Source: JAOUEA01 sp963821925
GTDB lineage: Bacteria; Actinomycetota; UBA4738; HRBIN12
Reading direction: 5' to 3'
Length of the DNA stretch: 64,000 nt
Assembly (NCBI GenBank): GCA_963821925.1
Contig: CAWGFO010000009.1
Span: 434,001 to 498,000, forward strand
In this document: positions 9,226 through 16,015 of the stretch, in pieces
Position numbering within the stretch: the stretch's first letter is position 1
How the letters are laid out: every line of letters begins with the position of its first letter
Notes under the pieces: model-generated
What the model was told of the DNA's origin: nothing
The model's database searches: none
Seen by the model: only the letters and a program-made list of their open reading frames with translations
Program-made: the position numbers and the translations under genes

Positions 9226-9453
9226 AGGTACCTCGTTCTCCGGATCCGCTTCTTCGACGACTTGATATGGGCCAGCCACACTTCGGTGTCCATCTGGTTC
9301 AACAGCCGGGGGGCAGGACGCTGTGAGTACTACACGAGGATCACGAAGCCGGGCTCTCCCCCATCGAACGGGCGGTACCGCACCGTGCCTGTTGGCGGCT
9401 TTCTCGGTTCTCGCAACGCCTCGAGACGGAACCAGGAGGTCGTCGACGACTAG
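9226..9453 (+). pseudogene. Headless remnant of a secreted beta-sandwich protein gene
   Basis: The frame reads RYLVLRIRFFDDLIWASHTS, then a strand ending FNSRGAGRCEYYTRI, and stops at TAG 9451-9453. Strand pattern and the SRGAGR/SRGGGR element resemble the mature part of the secreted protein at 8527-9021. No signal peptide, DPDDVDG start or good start codon precedes it: the frame meets a stop at 9166-9168, and the nearest start, TTG 9262, is mid-domain. It is read as a 5'-deleted paralogue. Similarity is by eye only. Confidence 0.35.
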
Positions 9454-9494
9454 TGCGGGACGCTGCGGCGTGAATGGATACGCTTCCTTGAGGG

Positions 9495-9947
9495 GTGAGG
9501 CCGGCGGATAGGGAGCGGGAACGGATGCTGGAGCTCATGGAGAGGATCCATCGGCTCCGCGAACACGAGGCCTTCGAGGGCTTCGTGTACCTAGGCCAAC
9601 TCTGGAACGTGCTCAAGGCTCGACGGCTCGTGGCTGACCGCGAACCGGAGCTGCTCGCCATCGATGAAGCTCTAGGCGCCGCGGCTCATGCGTCGTGGGC
9701 GACGGCGCCCACTGAATGGTCCGAGCCGGTCATCGTCATCCCGCTGCCGGTGGAAAGATTCGGCCCCGCTCCCGGCGACCTCGTCATCTACGGCTGGCAC
9801 CGGGTCTGGCCCGCCCTCGCTCAAGGGATCGGCGAGCTACCTGCCCACTTCCTCACGCCGGCCGAGGAGCGCGCGATCAGGGAAAGCGACACCTGGGACA
9901 GCATCGACCCCCACTCCCCTTGGCATGCTCAACGCCGCCAAGTGTGA
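9495..9947 (+). CDS. Hypothetical protein
   Basis: A 150-residue protein starting at GTG 9495, or 140 residues from ATG 9525, which has GGGAGCGG upstream and is about equally plausible. The N-terminal third is strongly helical (ERERMLELMERIHRLREHEAF). The centre has APTEWSEPVIVIPLPVERF and a compact DLVIYGWHRVWP strand. No family is recognised. Its 3' end overlaps the decayed end of the IS481 transposase remnant on the other strand, so its C-terminus may have been changed by that insertion. Confidence 0.5.
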   Translation: MRPADRERERMLELMERIHRLREHEAFEGFVYLGQLWNVLKARRLVADREPELLAIDEALGAAAHASWATAPTEWSEPVIVIPLPVERFGPAPGDLVIYGWHRVWPALAQGIGELPAHFLTPAEERAIRESDTWDSIDPHSPWHAQRRQV

Positions 9948-10414
9948 CTCGCACTGTGACCCGCGCTGACCAGGTCGGCGAACGTTCGTCCGGTGAGGAA
10001 CTCGGAGCGGAGCGTGCGGTGGAAGCGCTCGATCTTGCCGGTCGTCGTCGGGCCGCGGGGAGCGGTCAGCAGGTGATCGATCCCGTTCTCGCGGCAGATC
10101 CGGTCGAACAAGACCTCGGTGTCGTGCAGGCCGAAGCGACCGGTGAAGACCTTGCCCTCGATCGCCGGATCCATCTGATGCGAGCATCGAGGCGGTCGAT
10201 GGGATCGATCGGCCAGGCCCGCGAGCCCCTGGTCCTCATACCACCTGAGCCACCGGTGGACCGCTTGGCGCGAGACGCCGAAGCGGCTCGCCACCTCCAC
10301 CACCGGAACACCGTCGCGGATCACCGCGAGCACCGCCTGATACCTCTGCTCCACCACACCAGCTCCACCAACATGCTCGGGAGTGTGTAACGGATCAGGC
10401 GGAGCCACCGTCAC
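9929..10414 (-). pseudogene. IS481-family transposase, internally deleted and 3'-truncated
   Basis: The 161-residue frame keeps the N-terminal helix-turn-helix of an IS481 transposase (EVASRFGVSRQAVHRWLRWY, then LADRSHRPP). At DPAIE it jumps into the late catalytic core GKVFTGRFGLHDTEVLFD, then ENGIDHLLTAP and GKIERFHRTLRSEF, and stops soon after FADL. Full-length members have roughly 350-400 residues with a DDE core. The first two catalytic Asp and about 100 residues are missing, although the last Glu (GKIERFHRT) remains. The deletion is in frame. It is an inactive remnant whose right-end repeats survive at 10386-10477. Confidence 0.82.
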
Positions 10415-10477
10415 CCCTCAGGTGAGGCCGCGTCACGCTTCAGCCGGAGCCGATGTGTCACGCGTCAGGCGGAACCA
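10386..10477. repeat. Four imperfect ~22-bp direct repeats at IS481 remnant end
   Basis: Units begin near 10386, 10409, 10431 and 10456. Each follows the pattern TCAC-x-C-x-TCAG-x-x-GGA-x-CC, for example GTCACGCTTCAGCCGGAGCC and GTCACGCGTCAGGCGGAACC. They lie outside the transposase start and directly before the tRNA-Met 3' end. Such repeated end motifs are plausible transposase-binding sites. The matching opposite end is not visible near 9940. Confidence 0.6.
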
Positions 10478-10490
10478 AACAGTTATGCGG

Positions 10491-10564
10491 TGGGGCGGGC
10501 AGGACTCGAACCTGCGACCGAGGGATTATGAGTCCCCTGCTCTGACCGACTGAGCTACCGCCCC
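10491..10564 (-). tRNA. tRNA-Met (anticodon CAT)
   Basis: A full cloverleaf reads on the minus strand. The acceptor GGGGCGG pairs with CCGCCCC and the discriminator is A. The D-stem is GCTC/GAGC, the anticodon stem GGGGA/TCCCT has loop CTCATAA (CAT at 34-36), and the T-arm is GCAGG-TTCGAGT-CCTGC. No CCA is encoded. A lysidine-modified tRNA-Ile2 also carries CAT and cannot be excluded from sequence alone. The first 24 nt are duplicated at 12398-12422. Confidence 0.93.
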
Positions 10565-10565
10565 T
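10541..10565. repeat. 25-bp direct repeat, tRNA copy (attachment-like)
   Basis: This covers the 5' 24 nt of tRNA-Met plus one upstream base and is identical to 12398-12422. The match breaks exactly at both edges (10540 C against 12397 T; 10566 A against 12423 G). It bounds a 1.86 kb segment of tiny genes. Confidence 0.8.
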
Positions 10566-10617
10566 AGTGCTTCTACCTGGGCTGTTGCGACTCCTTGTCC
10601 GCCAACGGACGGCGGCA

Positions 10618-10639
10618 CGTAAGAATCGCGTAAGAATCG
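10618..10639. repeat. Tandem 11-bp repeat CGTAAGAATCG x2
   Basis: Two perfect adjacent copies (10618-10628 and 10629-10639), about 55 bp from the tRNA-Met 5' end and inside the repeat-bounded segment. Position and spacing suit arm-type sites for a tyrosine recombinase, but no integrase gene is present. Confidence 0.5.
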
Positions 10640-10792
10640 CACCGCACCCTACTTCAGCGCCGCACCGATGATGCGGGCAAGTTCCCGCTGTCTGCCAGGG
10701 ATCGCGTGAGCGCCAATGGGCCGCTGGGTCAGCTCCTGCGTTCAGCGATCCCTCGATGTGGGTGCACGGAACCTGCCTGCCCTGAACCGAAG

Positions 10793-11035
10793 CTAGCGAT
10801 CCGAGGCGCTGATGTTGGGGCCTAAGGATGCGTCGGCTCTGGTGCGCCACGATCGCGTACCCCACCAGTGCTCGTCGGCCCACCGCTCGACGTCGGCGCG
10901 ATCCCAGCGTCGGTACGGCTCGGTCTCGACCGGGGACGGGAACGTCGGGTCTCGCTGGGGGAGCTGCCGTACCCGCTCACGTCTCACGCCGAGCAGCTTG
11001 GCGACCTGGGCGGCGCGCAGGGTGTGCGAGCGACG
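10793..11035 (-). pseudogene. AlpA/excisionase-like winged-helix protein lacking a start codon
   Basis: After the stop codon at 11036-11038 the same frame continues RRSHTLRAAQVAKLLGVRRE, then PSPVETEPYRRWDRADVERW. That is a MerR/AlpA-type recognition helix, wing and the usual closing R-W-D-x-x-D-V-x-x-W. No ATG, GTG or TTG lies between the stop and the helix; the first is GTG 10987, in the middle of the HTH. It may be a fragment, a readthrough product of the upstream gene, or initiate at a rare CTG. An excisionase-like role would fit a mobile segment. Confidence 0.5.
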
Positions 11036-11317
11036 TTAGCGAGGTCGCTCGCCGAGCTGCTTCGCCGTCGCGCCGGGCGTCCTTGCCTTGACGGCCTTCC
11101 ATCGCCTCGGGTCCGGCGTCGACCGACCGTCCCATTCGAAGATGACATCGAGGCTACCGTTGGGGTTCCTATCTGAGGGCAGATGCTCGGCGATGGTGGG
11201 CTCAGCGTCCTCGGGTATGAGGATTCCATCCGCCCGCGCCTGCAGACGGACTTCGGCGAGGGCATCGTCGATGGATGGCTTCTTGGGTACCTCCCAAATC
11301 ATCCCGAAATCGGGCAT
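11036..11317 (-). CDS. Small hypothetical protein of the tRNA-bounded segment
   Basis: A 93-residue protein from ATG 11317 with an excellent AAGGGAGG site upstream. The sequence is mixed alpha/beta (KPSIDDALAEVRLQARADGI, then NPNGSLDVIFEWDGR) and ends at TAA 11036-11038. The HTH fragment follows in the same frame. An N-terminal domain later separated from an HTH by a nonsense mutation is possible but unproven. No family is recognised. Confidence 0.6.
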   Translation of the reverse strand: MPDFGMIWEVPKKPSIDDALAEVRLQARADGILIPEDAEPTIAEHLPSDRNPNGSLDVIFEWDGRSTPDPRRWKAVKARTPGATAKQLGERPR

Positions 11318-11375
11318 GGCCTGACCTCCCTTCTCTAGGCGCGAAGCAACCGTGTCGTATGTGCGGCAGGCCCAG

Positions 11376-11534
11376 CTAGCCCCGCTCAGACGCCATCAGG
11401 TCCTCGTACGCCGACCGCACCCGCTCGTCGTCAGGGTGGTCGCGCAGGAACTCTCGGGCGTACGAGATCGCCGAGGACATCTGGTTCGGGTTGGATGCAG
11501 ACCGCAACTCTTGTAGGAGTGTTTCGCGTGTCAT
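11376..11534 (-). CDS. 52-residue helical protein
   Basis: The frame from ATG 11534 to TAG 11378-11376 encodes MTRETLLQELRSASNPNQ and then two predicted helices (AISYAREFLRDHPDDERV, RSAYEDLMASERG). This pattern resembles a single TPR-like helical pair. Codon choice is protein-like throughout and the gene fits between two neighbours in the segment. The Shine-Dalgarno is modest (GCAGGT). Function unknown. Confidence 0.5.
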   Translation of the reverse strand: MTRETLLQELRSASNPNQMSSAISYAREFLRDHPDDERVRSAYEDLMASERG

Positions 11535-11673
11535 ACCTGCGGGCTTCCCGCGAGGCCGGGACGTGAAACGTCAACCGTCGAGGAACGGTCCTGAAGTTTC
11601 CGACTCACGCGTGAGGGTAGTGAGGCCTACGTCGCACACCCCGAAACACGATCCCGGAGGAGATGAGCGGCAG

Positions 11674-11868
11674 ATGGGCCTCTTCAAGTATGTGCGCAAA
11701 GGACGAGATGCAGACCCTGCTGAGATCGCAGTGGACCTGTCTTGTGGATGTCGTTACGGCCCCTCGCCGGACCGCGGCTGGGAATCCCTGCGGTGGTTTG
11801 TCGGATGTAGCCATCACGAACTGTGGTCCGGCGACCTGGAGTGGATCGATATGAAGTCTCGCGGCTGA
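11674..11868 (+). CDS. 64-residue hypothetical protein
   Basis: From ATG 11674 with GGAGGAG about 10 nt upstream. The product MGLFKYVRKGRDADPAEIAV is followed by a Cys pair (LSCGCRYG) and GCSHHELWSGDLEWID; the three Cys and two His could bind a metal. A longer frame from 11491 adds an Arg/Pro-rich leader with no family character and is not favoured. It is the only well-supported plus-strand gene in the tRNA-bounded segment. Confidence 0.5.
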   Translation: MGLFKYVRKGRDADPAEIAVDLSCGCRYGPSPDRGWESLRWFVGCSHHELWSGDLEWIDMKSRG

Positions 11869-11921
11869 CGCATCGACTCGTAGGCCACCGACCTCGTCAG
11901 CCGCTACGTCCCCCCGTGGCG

Positions 11922-12031
11922 ATGCTCCCCGAGATGCTCCGTCGAGACCGTGAGCGGTGGGGCATGAGCGTCGGCGAAGCCGGGTGGTGGGCGGCTCGGG
12001 ATCACGCGCCAGGAGTACGTGATGCTTCTTC
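11922..12031 (+). pseudogene. Decayed XRE-type helix-turn-helix fragment (copy A)
   Basis: The frame reads MLPEMLRRDRERWGMSVGEA, a first helix and start of an XRE HTH. After GWW a shift of frame is needed to continue LGITRQEYVML, the usual next helix (RLGITRREY-type). The remainder is absent. A related fragment with the same indel-prone region occurs at 43572-43646. No intact copy is in the window. Confidence 0.5.
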
Positions 12032-12037
12032 CACTCG

Positions 12038-12268
12038 TCACAACTTCCTGAAGGTCAGCAGCACCTTCTTACGCCCTGCTGGGGTGGTGCTGACAAGTTC
12101 CCATCCCCTTGTCACGTATCGCTGGACCTCCTGATCCGTTGTCAGGTTCCCCTTGGTCATCACGGTCTTGATGCTGCCGGGAGCGGCCTGTTCGGCCTGA
12201 AGGTTCCTTCCCTTGGTGTAGAGCACAACCAGGACGATGGCGAGTACGGCGCCGACCCAGAACCACAT
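12038..12268 (-). CDS. Small single-pass membrane protein
   Basis: A 76-residue protein from ATG 12268, with GGAGGG immediately upstream. Residues 1-18 (MWFWVGAVLAIVLVVLY) form a membrane helix. The rest is a short soluble domain ending GWELVSTTPAGRKKVLLTFRKL, a GWELVS...TF pattern seen in small actinobacterial and phage-associated proteins. It is the last gene of the tRNA-bounded segment. Function unknown. Confidence 0.6.
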   Translation of the reverse strand: MWFWVGAVLAIVLVVLYTKGRNLQAEQAAPGSIKTVMTKGNLTTDQEVQRYVTRGWELVSTTPAGRKKVLLTFRKL

Positions 12269-12397
12269 GCAGCCCTCCTCTTCCTTGCCTTTGCCATCAC
12301 AGTGGAGGTGAGCCGTGGGACCGCCTTCCCGGCCGCACCCGACTTCTGTCGCGCGCCCTCGATCGCGAGCCCCATGAACACGGCTGCGAACACAAGT

Positions 12398-12422
12398 TCT
12401 GACCGACTGAGCTACCGCCCCT
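12398..12422. repeat. 25-bp direct repeat, displaced tRNA-Met 5' fragment
   Basis: An exact copy of 10541-10565 with no tRNA body attached. It marks the distal border of the 1.86 kb segment. Because the copied part is the 5' rather than the 3' end of the tRNA, the present tRNA promoter would lie inside the segment. Confidence 0.8.
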
Positions 12423-12470
12423 GAGCCGAGACCTATTCTCCCATCCGCCACCAGGCGCCTGACAGCGTCA

Positions 12471-12488
12471 CGGAGGGTTCGCCCTCCG
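12471..12488. terminator. UUCG-capped hairpin
   Basis: CGGAGGG-TTCG-CCCTCCG is a perfect 7-bp stem with a stable UUCG tetraloop, between the tRNA fragment and the respiratory operon. No T-run follows, so termination is possible but unproven; it could instead insulate the operon. Confidence 0.4.
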
Positions 12489-12563
12489 ACAAGGCCGTTC
12501 GGCCCCCCGACATCGGGACGCAAGCGCTAGCGTGGACCCACTCGAGTTGAAAGGGTTCCAGAG

Positions 12564-12818
12564 ATGGAGCGCGCTCGATCACCCGAGGAGGCCGGCGCTC
12601 CCGCGAGGACGTCCTGGGGCCACGCGGCGCTCGCGGCAGCCGCCATGGTGGCGATCAGCTTCGTCGTCTTCGTGCTCATCCCGAACACGCTGCTCGGCTA
12701 CCTCACCACCCGGATGACGCCCACCGGGCGTGACCTGGTCGTGGCCACGTGGTGGGCGGTCGGCTTCGTGGGCGCCTGCATCGCCTTCGTCCGCCTCCAG
12801 CCACGACGGAGGACATAG
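12564..12818 (+). CDS. Small two-helix membrane protein heading the respiratory operon
   Basis: 84 residues with two membrane helices (about 22-46, AALAAAAMVAISFVVFVLIP, and 59-78, LVVATWWAVGFVGACIAFVR) and a basic C-terminus. It ends 3 bp before the GTG of the FAD/Fe-S oxidoreductase, so it is the first gene of that operon. It may be a small membrane anchor or assembly subunit for the complex. No family is recognised. Confidence 0.6.
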   Translation: MERARSPEEAGAPARTSWGHAALAAAAMVAISFVVFVLIPNTLLGYLTTRMTPTGRDLVVATWWAVGFVGACIAFVRLQPRRRT

Positions 12819-12821
12819 GCC

Positions 12822-14669
12822 GTGCGGTTCACCACTCAGCCGGTGGGCGCGGAGTGGTTCGACGACAACGTTCCCTGCACCCGGGCGTGCCCCGTCCTCA
12901 CGAACGCGGGCCGTTACGTCACGGCGATCGCGGCCGGTGACGACGAGCTCGCCTACCGGATCGCCCGGCTCCCGAACCCGTTCCCTTCGATCTGCGGCCG
13001 CGTCTGCGCCGCGCCGTGCGAAGTGGCGTGCCGACGAGGAGACATCGACGAGCCGATCGCGATCCGCGCCCTGAAGCGGTACGTCACCGAGCAGTACGGC
13101 GTGGAGAGCGGTCACGGGAGTCACGTGTACCGAGACGCCGCCCCCTCCTCGCCCGCCCGGGACGAGAAGGTCGCGATCATCGGCGCCGGACCTGCGGGGA
13201 TGGCCTGCGCACACGACCTAGCCACCTACGGCTACCGCCCGGTCGTGTTCGAAGCGCAGGACCGGCCGGGCGGCATGATGGTGCTCGGCATCCCGCCCTA
13301 CCGACTCAGGCGGGATCTGCTCCAAGACGAGATCCGCGCGATCCTCGACATGGGGGTGGAGCTCCGCACGAACCAGCGGCTGGGTCGCGACTTCTCGCTG
13401 CGGTCGCTGAAGGACGACGGGTTCTCGGCGGTCTTCGTGGGGGTCGGCTGCATGCGCGGGCGAGACCTGCAGATCCCCGGCGTGGACAAGGACGGCGTCC
13501 TGCGCGCGGTCGACTTCCTCCTCAACGCGAACCTCGGCTACCGCGTCGAGCTCGGCGAGGACGTCCTGGTGATCGGCGGGGGGAACGTGGCGCTCGACGC
13601 CGCGCGCACGGCGCTCCGCGAGATCGCCGCGGGGAGCACCTCCCAGACCCTGACGACCGACGAGATCGACGAGGCAGGGGCCGCGGCCACCGCCACGTTC
13701 GATGTGGCGCGCGTCGCCAAGCGGATGGGTGCACGGCGTGTGCGCGTGGTCGCGCTGGAGAACCGGCAGGAGATGCCGGCGCACGAGTTCGAGATCGAGG
13801 AAGCGGAGGTCGAGGGCATCGAGGTCATCACGCGACGCGGGCCACACGCGATCCTCGGCAACGGCTCCGTCACCGGGCTCCAGACGCTGGACGTCTCCTC
13901 GGTCTTCGACGCGGACGGCCGGTTCAACCCGCAGTTCATCGGAGGGACCGAGAAGGTCATCGAGTGCGACTCGGTGATCCTCGCGATCGGCCAGACCCCC
14001 GACCTGTCCTGGCTGCAGCCCGACGACGACGTCGAGGTCACGCCACGGGGCTTGATCGGGATCGACCGCGAGACGCTGGCCACCTCCGCCGACGGCATCT
14101 ACGCCGGCGGCGATGTCGCCTTCGGGCCCCGGAACCTGATCGACGCGATCGGGGATGGGCGCCGGGCCGCCGCCTCGATCCACATGCAGATCGCGGGCAT
14201 CGAGGCACCGCGGCCGAGCCTGCTGGGCCGCAAGCTGCTGCCGATCATCGTGGTCAAGCGGCCTCAGGTGGACTACACGGCCATCTCGCGCGTCGACGTC
14301 CCGGCCGAGGCCACCGAGCGCCGCGTGGGCTCGCCCGAGATCGAGCTGGGCTACACGGAGGAGCAGGCCCGCGCCGAGGCGTCGCGCTGCCTCCAGTGCT
14401 TCCTGAACATCATGCTCGAGCCGTCGCTCTGCATCCTCTGCGGCGGATGCGTCGACATCTGCCCCGAGCACTGCATCCGCATCGTGCCCGTCGAGGACAT
14501 CACCGGGGTGGCCGCGCCCGAGAGGCCGGCCAGCGCGTTGGTGATCCAGGAAGACCGCTGCATCCGCTGCGCCCTGTGCGTCGACCGTTGCCCCACCGAC
14601 GCGCTGTCCATCGAGAGCTGGTCGGAGGCCTCCACGGCCCCGATCGCGCTGGAACCGCTCATAGGCTGA
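12822..14669 (+). CDS. GltD-like FAD oxidoreductase with C-terminal 2[4Fe-4S] ferredoxin domain
   Basis: 615 residues, GTG start after GGAGGA. The N-terminus is a GltD-type Fe-S helical domain (CTRACPVLTNAGRY, then ICGRVCAAPCEVACRRGD). The FAD/NAD(P)H domains follow with GAGPAGMACA and VIGGGNVALDAARTA; ATSADGIYAGGDVAFGPRN closes the FAD site. The C-terminus carries two tetranuclear cluster motifs, CILCGGCVDICPEHC and CIRCALCVDRCPTDA. Family members move electrons between NAD(P)H and ferredoxin-like partners. Lying 11 bp before cytochrome b, it is a likely electron input to, or output from, the quinol:cytochrome complex. No glutamate synthase large subunit is nearby. Confidence 0.88.
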   Translation: MRFTTQPVGAEWFDDNVPCTRACPVLTNAGRYVTAIAAGDDELAYRIARLPNPFPSICGRVCAAPCEVACRRGDIDEPIAIRALKRYVTEQYGVESGHGSHVYRDAAPSSPARDEKVAIIGAGPAGMACAHDLATYGYRPVVFEAQDRPGGMMVLGIPPYRLRRDLLQDEIRAILDMGVELRTNQRLGRDFSLRSLKDDGFSAVFVGVGCMRGRDLQIPGVDKDGVLRAVDFLLNANLGYRVELGEDVLVIGGGNVALDAARTALREIAAGSTSQTLTTDEIDEAGAAATATFDVARVAKRMGARRVRVVALENRQEMPAHEFEIEEAEVEGIEVITRRGPHAILGNGSVTGLQTLDVSSVFDADGRFNPQFIGGTEKVIECDSVILAIGQTPDLSWLQPDDDVEVTPRGLIGIDRETLATSADGIYAGGDVAFGPRNLIDAIGDGRRAAASIHMQIAGIEAPRPSLLGRKLLPIIVVKRPQVDYTAISRVDVPAEATERRVGSPEIELGYTEEQARAEASRCLQCFLNIMLEPSLCILCGGCVDICPEHCIRIVPVEDITGVAAPERPASALVIQEDRCIRCALCVDRCPTDALSIESWSEASTAPIALEPLIG

Positions 14670-14680
14670 GGAGGCCGCAG

Positions 14681-15517
14681 GTGGGATCGAACGGATCCAA
14701 GGTGAAGGACCGGGGGTGGTACCGGGCGATCTTCCACCCCGGTGACGCCTTCCGCGACAACGAGCTCTACCGATCGGCCATCCGCCACCCCAAGCCCTCC
14801 ACCCCGCGCGGGCGAGCGATGACGTCGTTCCAGAACTTCTTCCTCCACATCTACCCGGTCAAGGTCCCGGGGGCGATCGTGCGGACCCGGACGACGCTTC
14901 GGCTGGGCTTCATCGCGACGGTGCTCTACCTGATCCTGTTCGTGTCGGGGATGTACCTGATGTTCTTCTATCGGCCCGTCTCCCCCGACGCCTACTTCAA
15001 CATGCATGAGCTCTCGACGACCGTGGCGTTCGGACAATTCGTGCGGAACATCCACCGGTGGTCGGCACACCTGATGGTGCTCGTCGTCTGCGTGCACCTG
15101 TTACGCGTGTTCTACGCGGGCGCCTACAAGGCGCCCCGACAGTTCAACTGGGTGATCGGCGTGGGGCTGCTGGTGCTCACGCTCCTGATGTCCTTCACCG
15201 GTTACCTGCTGCCGTGGGACCAGCTCAGCTACTGGGCCATCGTCGTCGGCACGAACATCGCGAGCTACGTGCCCGTCGTCGGGATCCAGACGCGCAACGT
15301 CCTGCTGGGTGCGCCCGAGGTCGGCAACGCCACCCTGCTGCGCTTCTACGTCCTCCACATCTACTTCGTGCCTGCACTGATCTTCCTGGGCCTGGGGATC
15401 CACATCTGGCGCGTCCGCAAGGACGGGTTCGCCGTCTCGGACCGCGCGAAGGAACCCCCGTCCGAACCCTCGGCGGACGAACACCACGAGGAGGTGCTGG
15501 CCGATGCCCGGCCCTGA
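14681..15517 (+). CDS. Cytochrome b, b6-type N-terminal subunit
   Basis: 278 residues from GTG 14681, with GAGGAGG six bases upstream. Four membrane helices. The heme-ligand His pairs are H125/H139 (IHRWSAH ... VHLLRV, 14 apart) and H226/H241 (LHIYFV ... GIHIWR, 15 apart); the 15-residue spacing is typical of cytochrome b6 rather than mitochondrial cytochrome b. The soluble N-terminus of about 55 residues is longer than in b6. Its last 14 bases overlap the next gene, which supplies the remaining helices. It forms the quinol-oxidising core with the Rieske protein. Confidence 0.9.
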   Translation: MGSNGSKVKDRGWYRAIFHPGDAFRDNELYRSAIRHPKPSTPRGRAMTSFQNFFLHIYPVKVPGAIVRTRTTLRLGFIATVLYLILFVSGMYLMFFYRPVSPDAYFNMHELSTTVAFGQFVRNIHRWSAHLMVLVVCVHLLRVFYAGAYKAPRQFNWVIGVGLLVLTLLMSFTGYLLPWDQLSYWAIVVGTNIASYVPVVGIQTRNVLLGAPEVGNATLLRFYVLHIYFVPALIFLGLGIHIWRVRKDGFAVSDRAKEPPSEPSADEHHEEVLADARP

Positions 15518-16013
15518 ACCGCAACCCCGCTACCGTCTCCTCGGCGTCGTCGAGCGCGAGATCGAGCAGCGCGAGGAGCAGGAGCCCGACGACAGCGTCT
15601 TCACGTGGCCGCACTTCCTGATCCGTCACGTGGTCGTGGCCGGCGCCACGATCCTGGTGGTCTTCGCCCTCGCGATCGCCTTCAACGCGCCGCTGCAGGA
15701 CATCGCGAATCCGTCGTCGACCCCCGCGGAGGCGAAGGCCCCCTGGTACTTCTCGGGCCTGCAGGAGCTCCTGTCCCACCTCCAGCCGATGGTGGCCGGC
15801 ATCCTGATCCCCGGTGCCGCGCTGCTGTTCCTGGTCGCCCTCCCCTATCTGGACCGCAGCAAGGGGTGGCGGATCGGCGACCGGAAGATGGTCGTGATCG
15901 TGTTCACCGTGCTGGCCGTGTCCGCCCTCGTCCTCACCGTGATCGGAGCCTTCTTCCGTGGACCGGGATGGTCGTGGGTCTGGCCATGGCAGCACCTCTA
16001 CCTGGAGCTGTAG
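15504..16013 (+). CDS. Cytochrome b C-terminal (subunit IV-like) protein
   Basis: 169 residues with about three membrane helices. A charged N-terminal region is followed by helices near 40-60, 93-112 and 127-147. The Qo-site PEWY motif appears as APWYF (AKAPWYFSGLQELL), so the usual Glu is missing. It overlaps the cytochrome b gene by 14 bp in another frame and lies 2 bp before the Rieske gene. The split arrangement matches b6f-like and some bacterial menaquinol complexes. Confidence 0.85.
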   Translation: MPGPEPQPRYRLLGVVEREIEQREEQEPDDSVFTWPHFLIRHVVVAGATILVVFALAIAFNAPLQDIANPSSTPAEAKAPWYFSGLQELLSHLQPMVAGILIPGAALLFLVALPYLDRSKGWRIGDRKMVVIVFTVLAVSALVLTVIGAFFRGPGWSWVWPWQHLYLEL

Positions 16014-16015
16014 CG

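Noticed and set aside
9929..10414. An active IS481 transposase
   Set aside because: Most of the catalytic core and the C-terminus are missing and one end of the element is absent.
13016..14680. A fused reading frame running into cytochrome b from inside the FAD oxidoreductase gene
   Set aside because: That frame is open by chance through the oxidoreductase. The cytochrome b gene has its own GTG with GAGGAGG at 14681.
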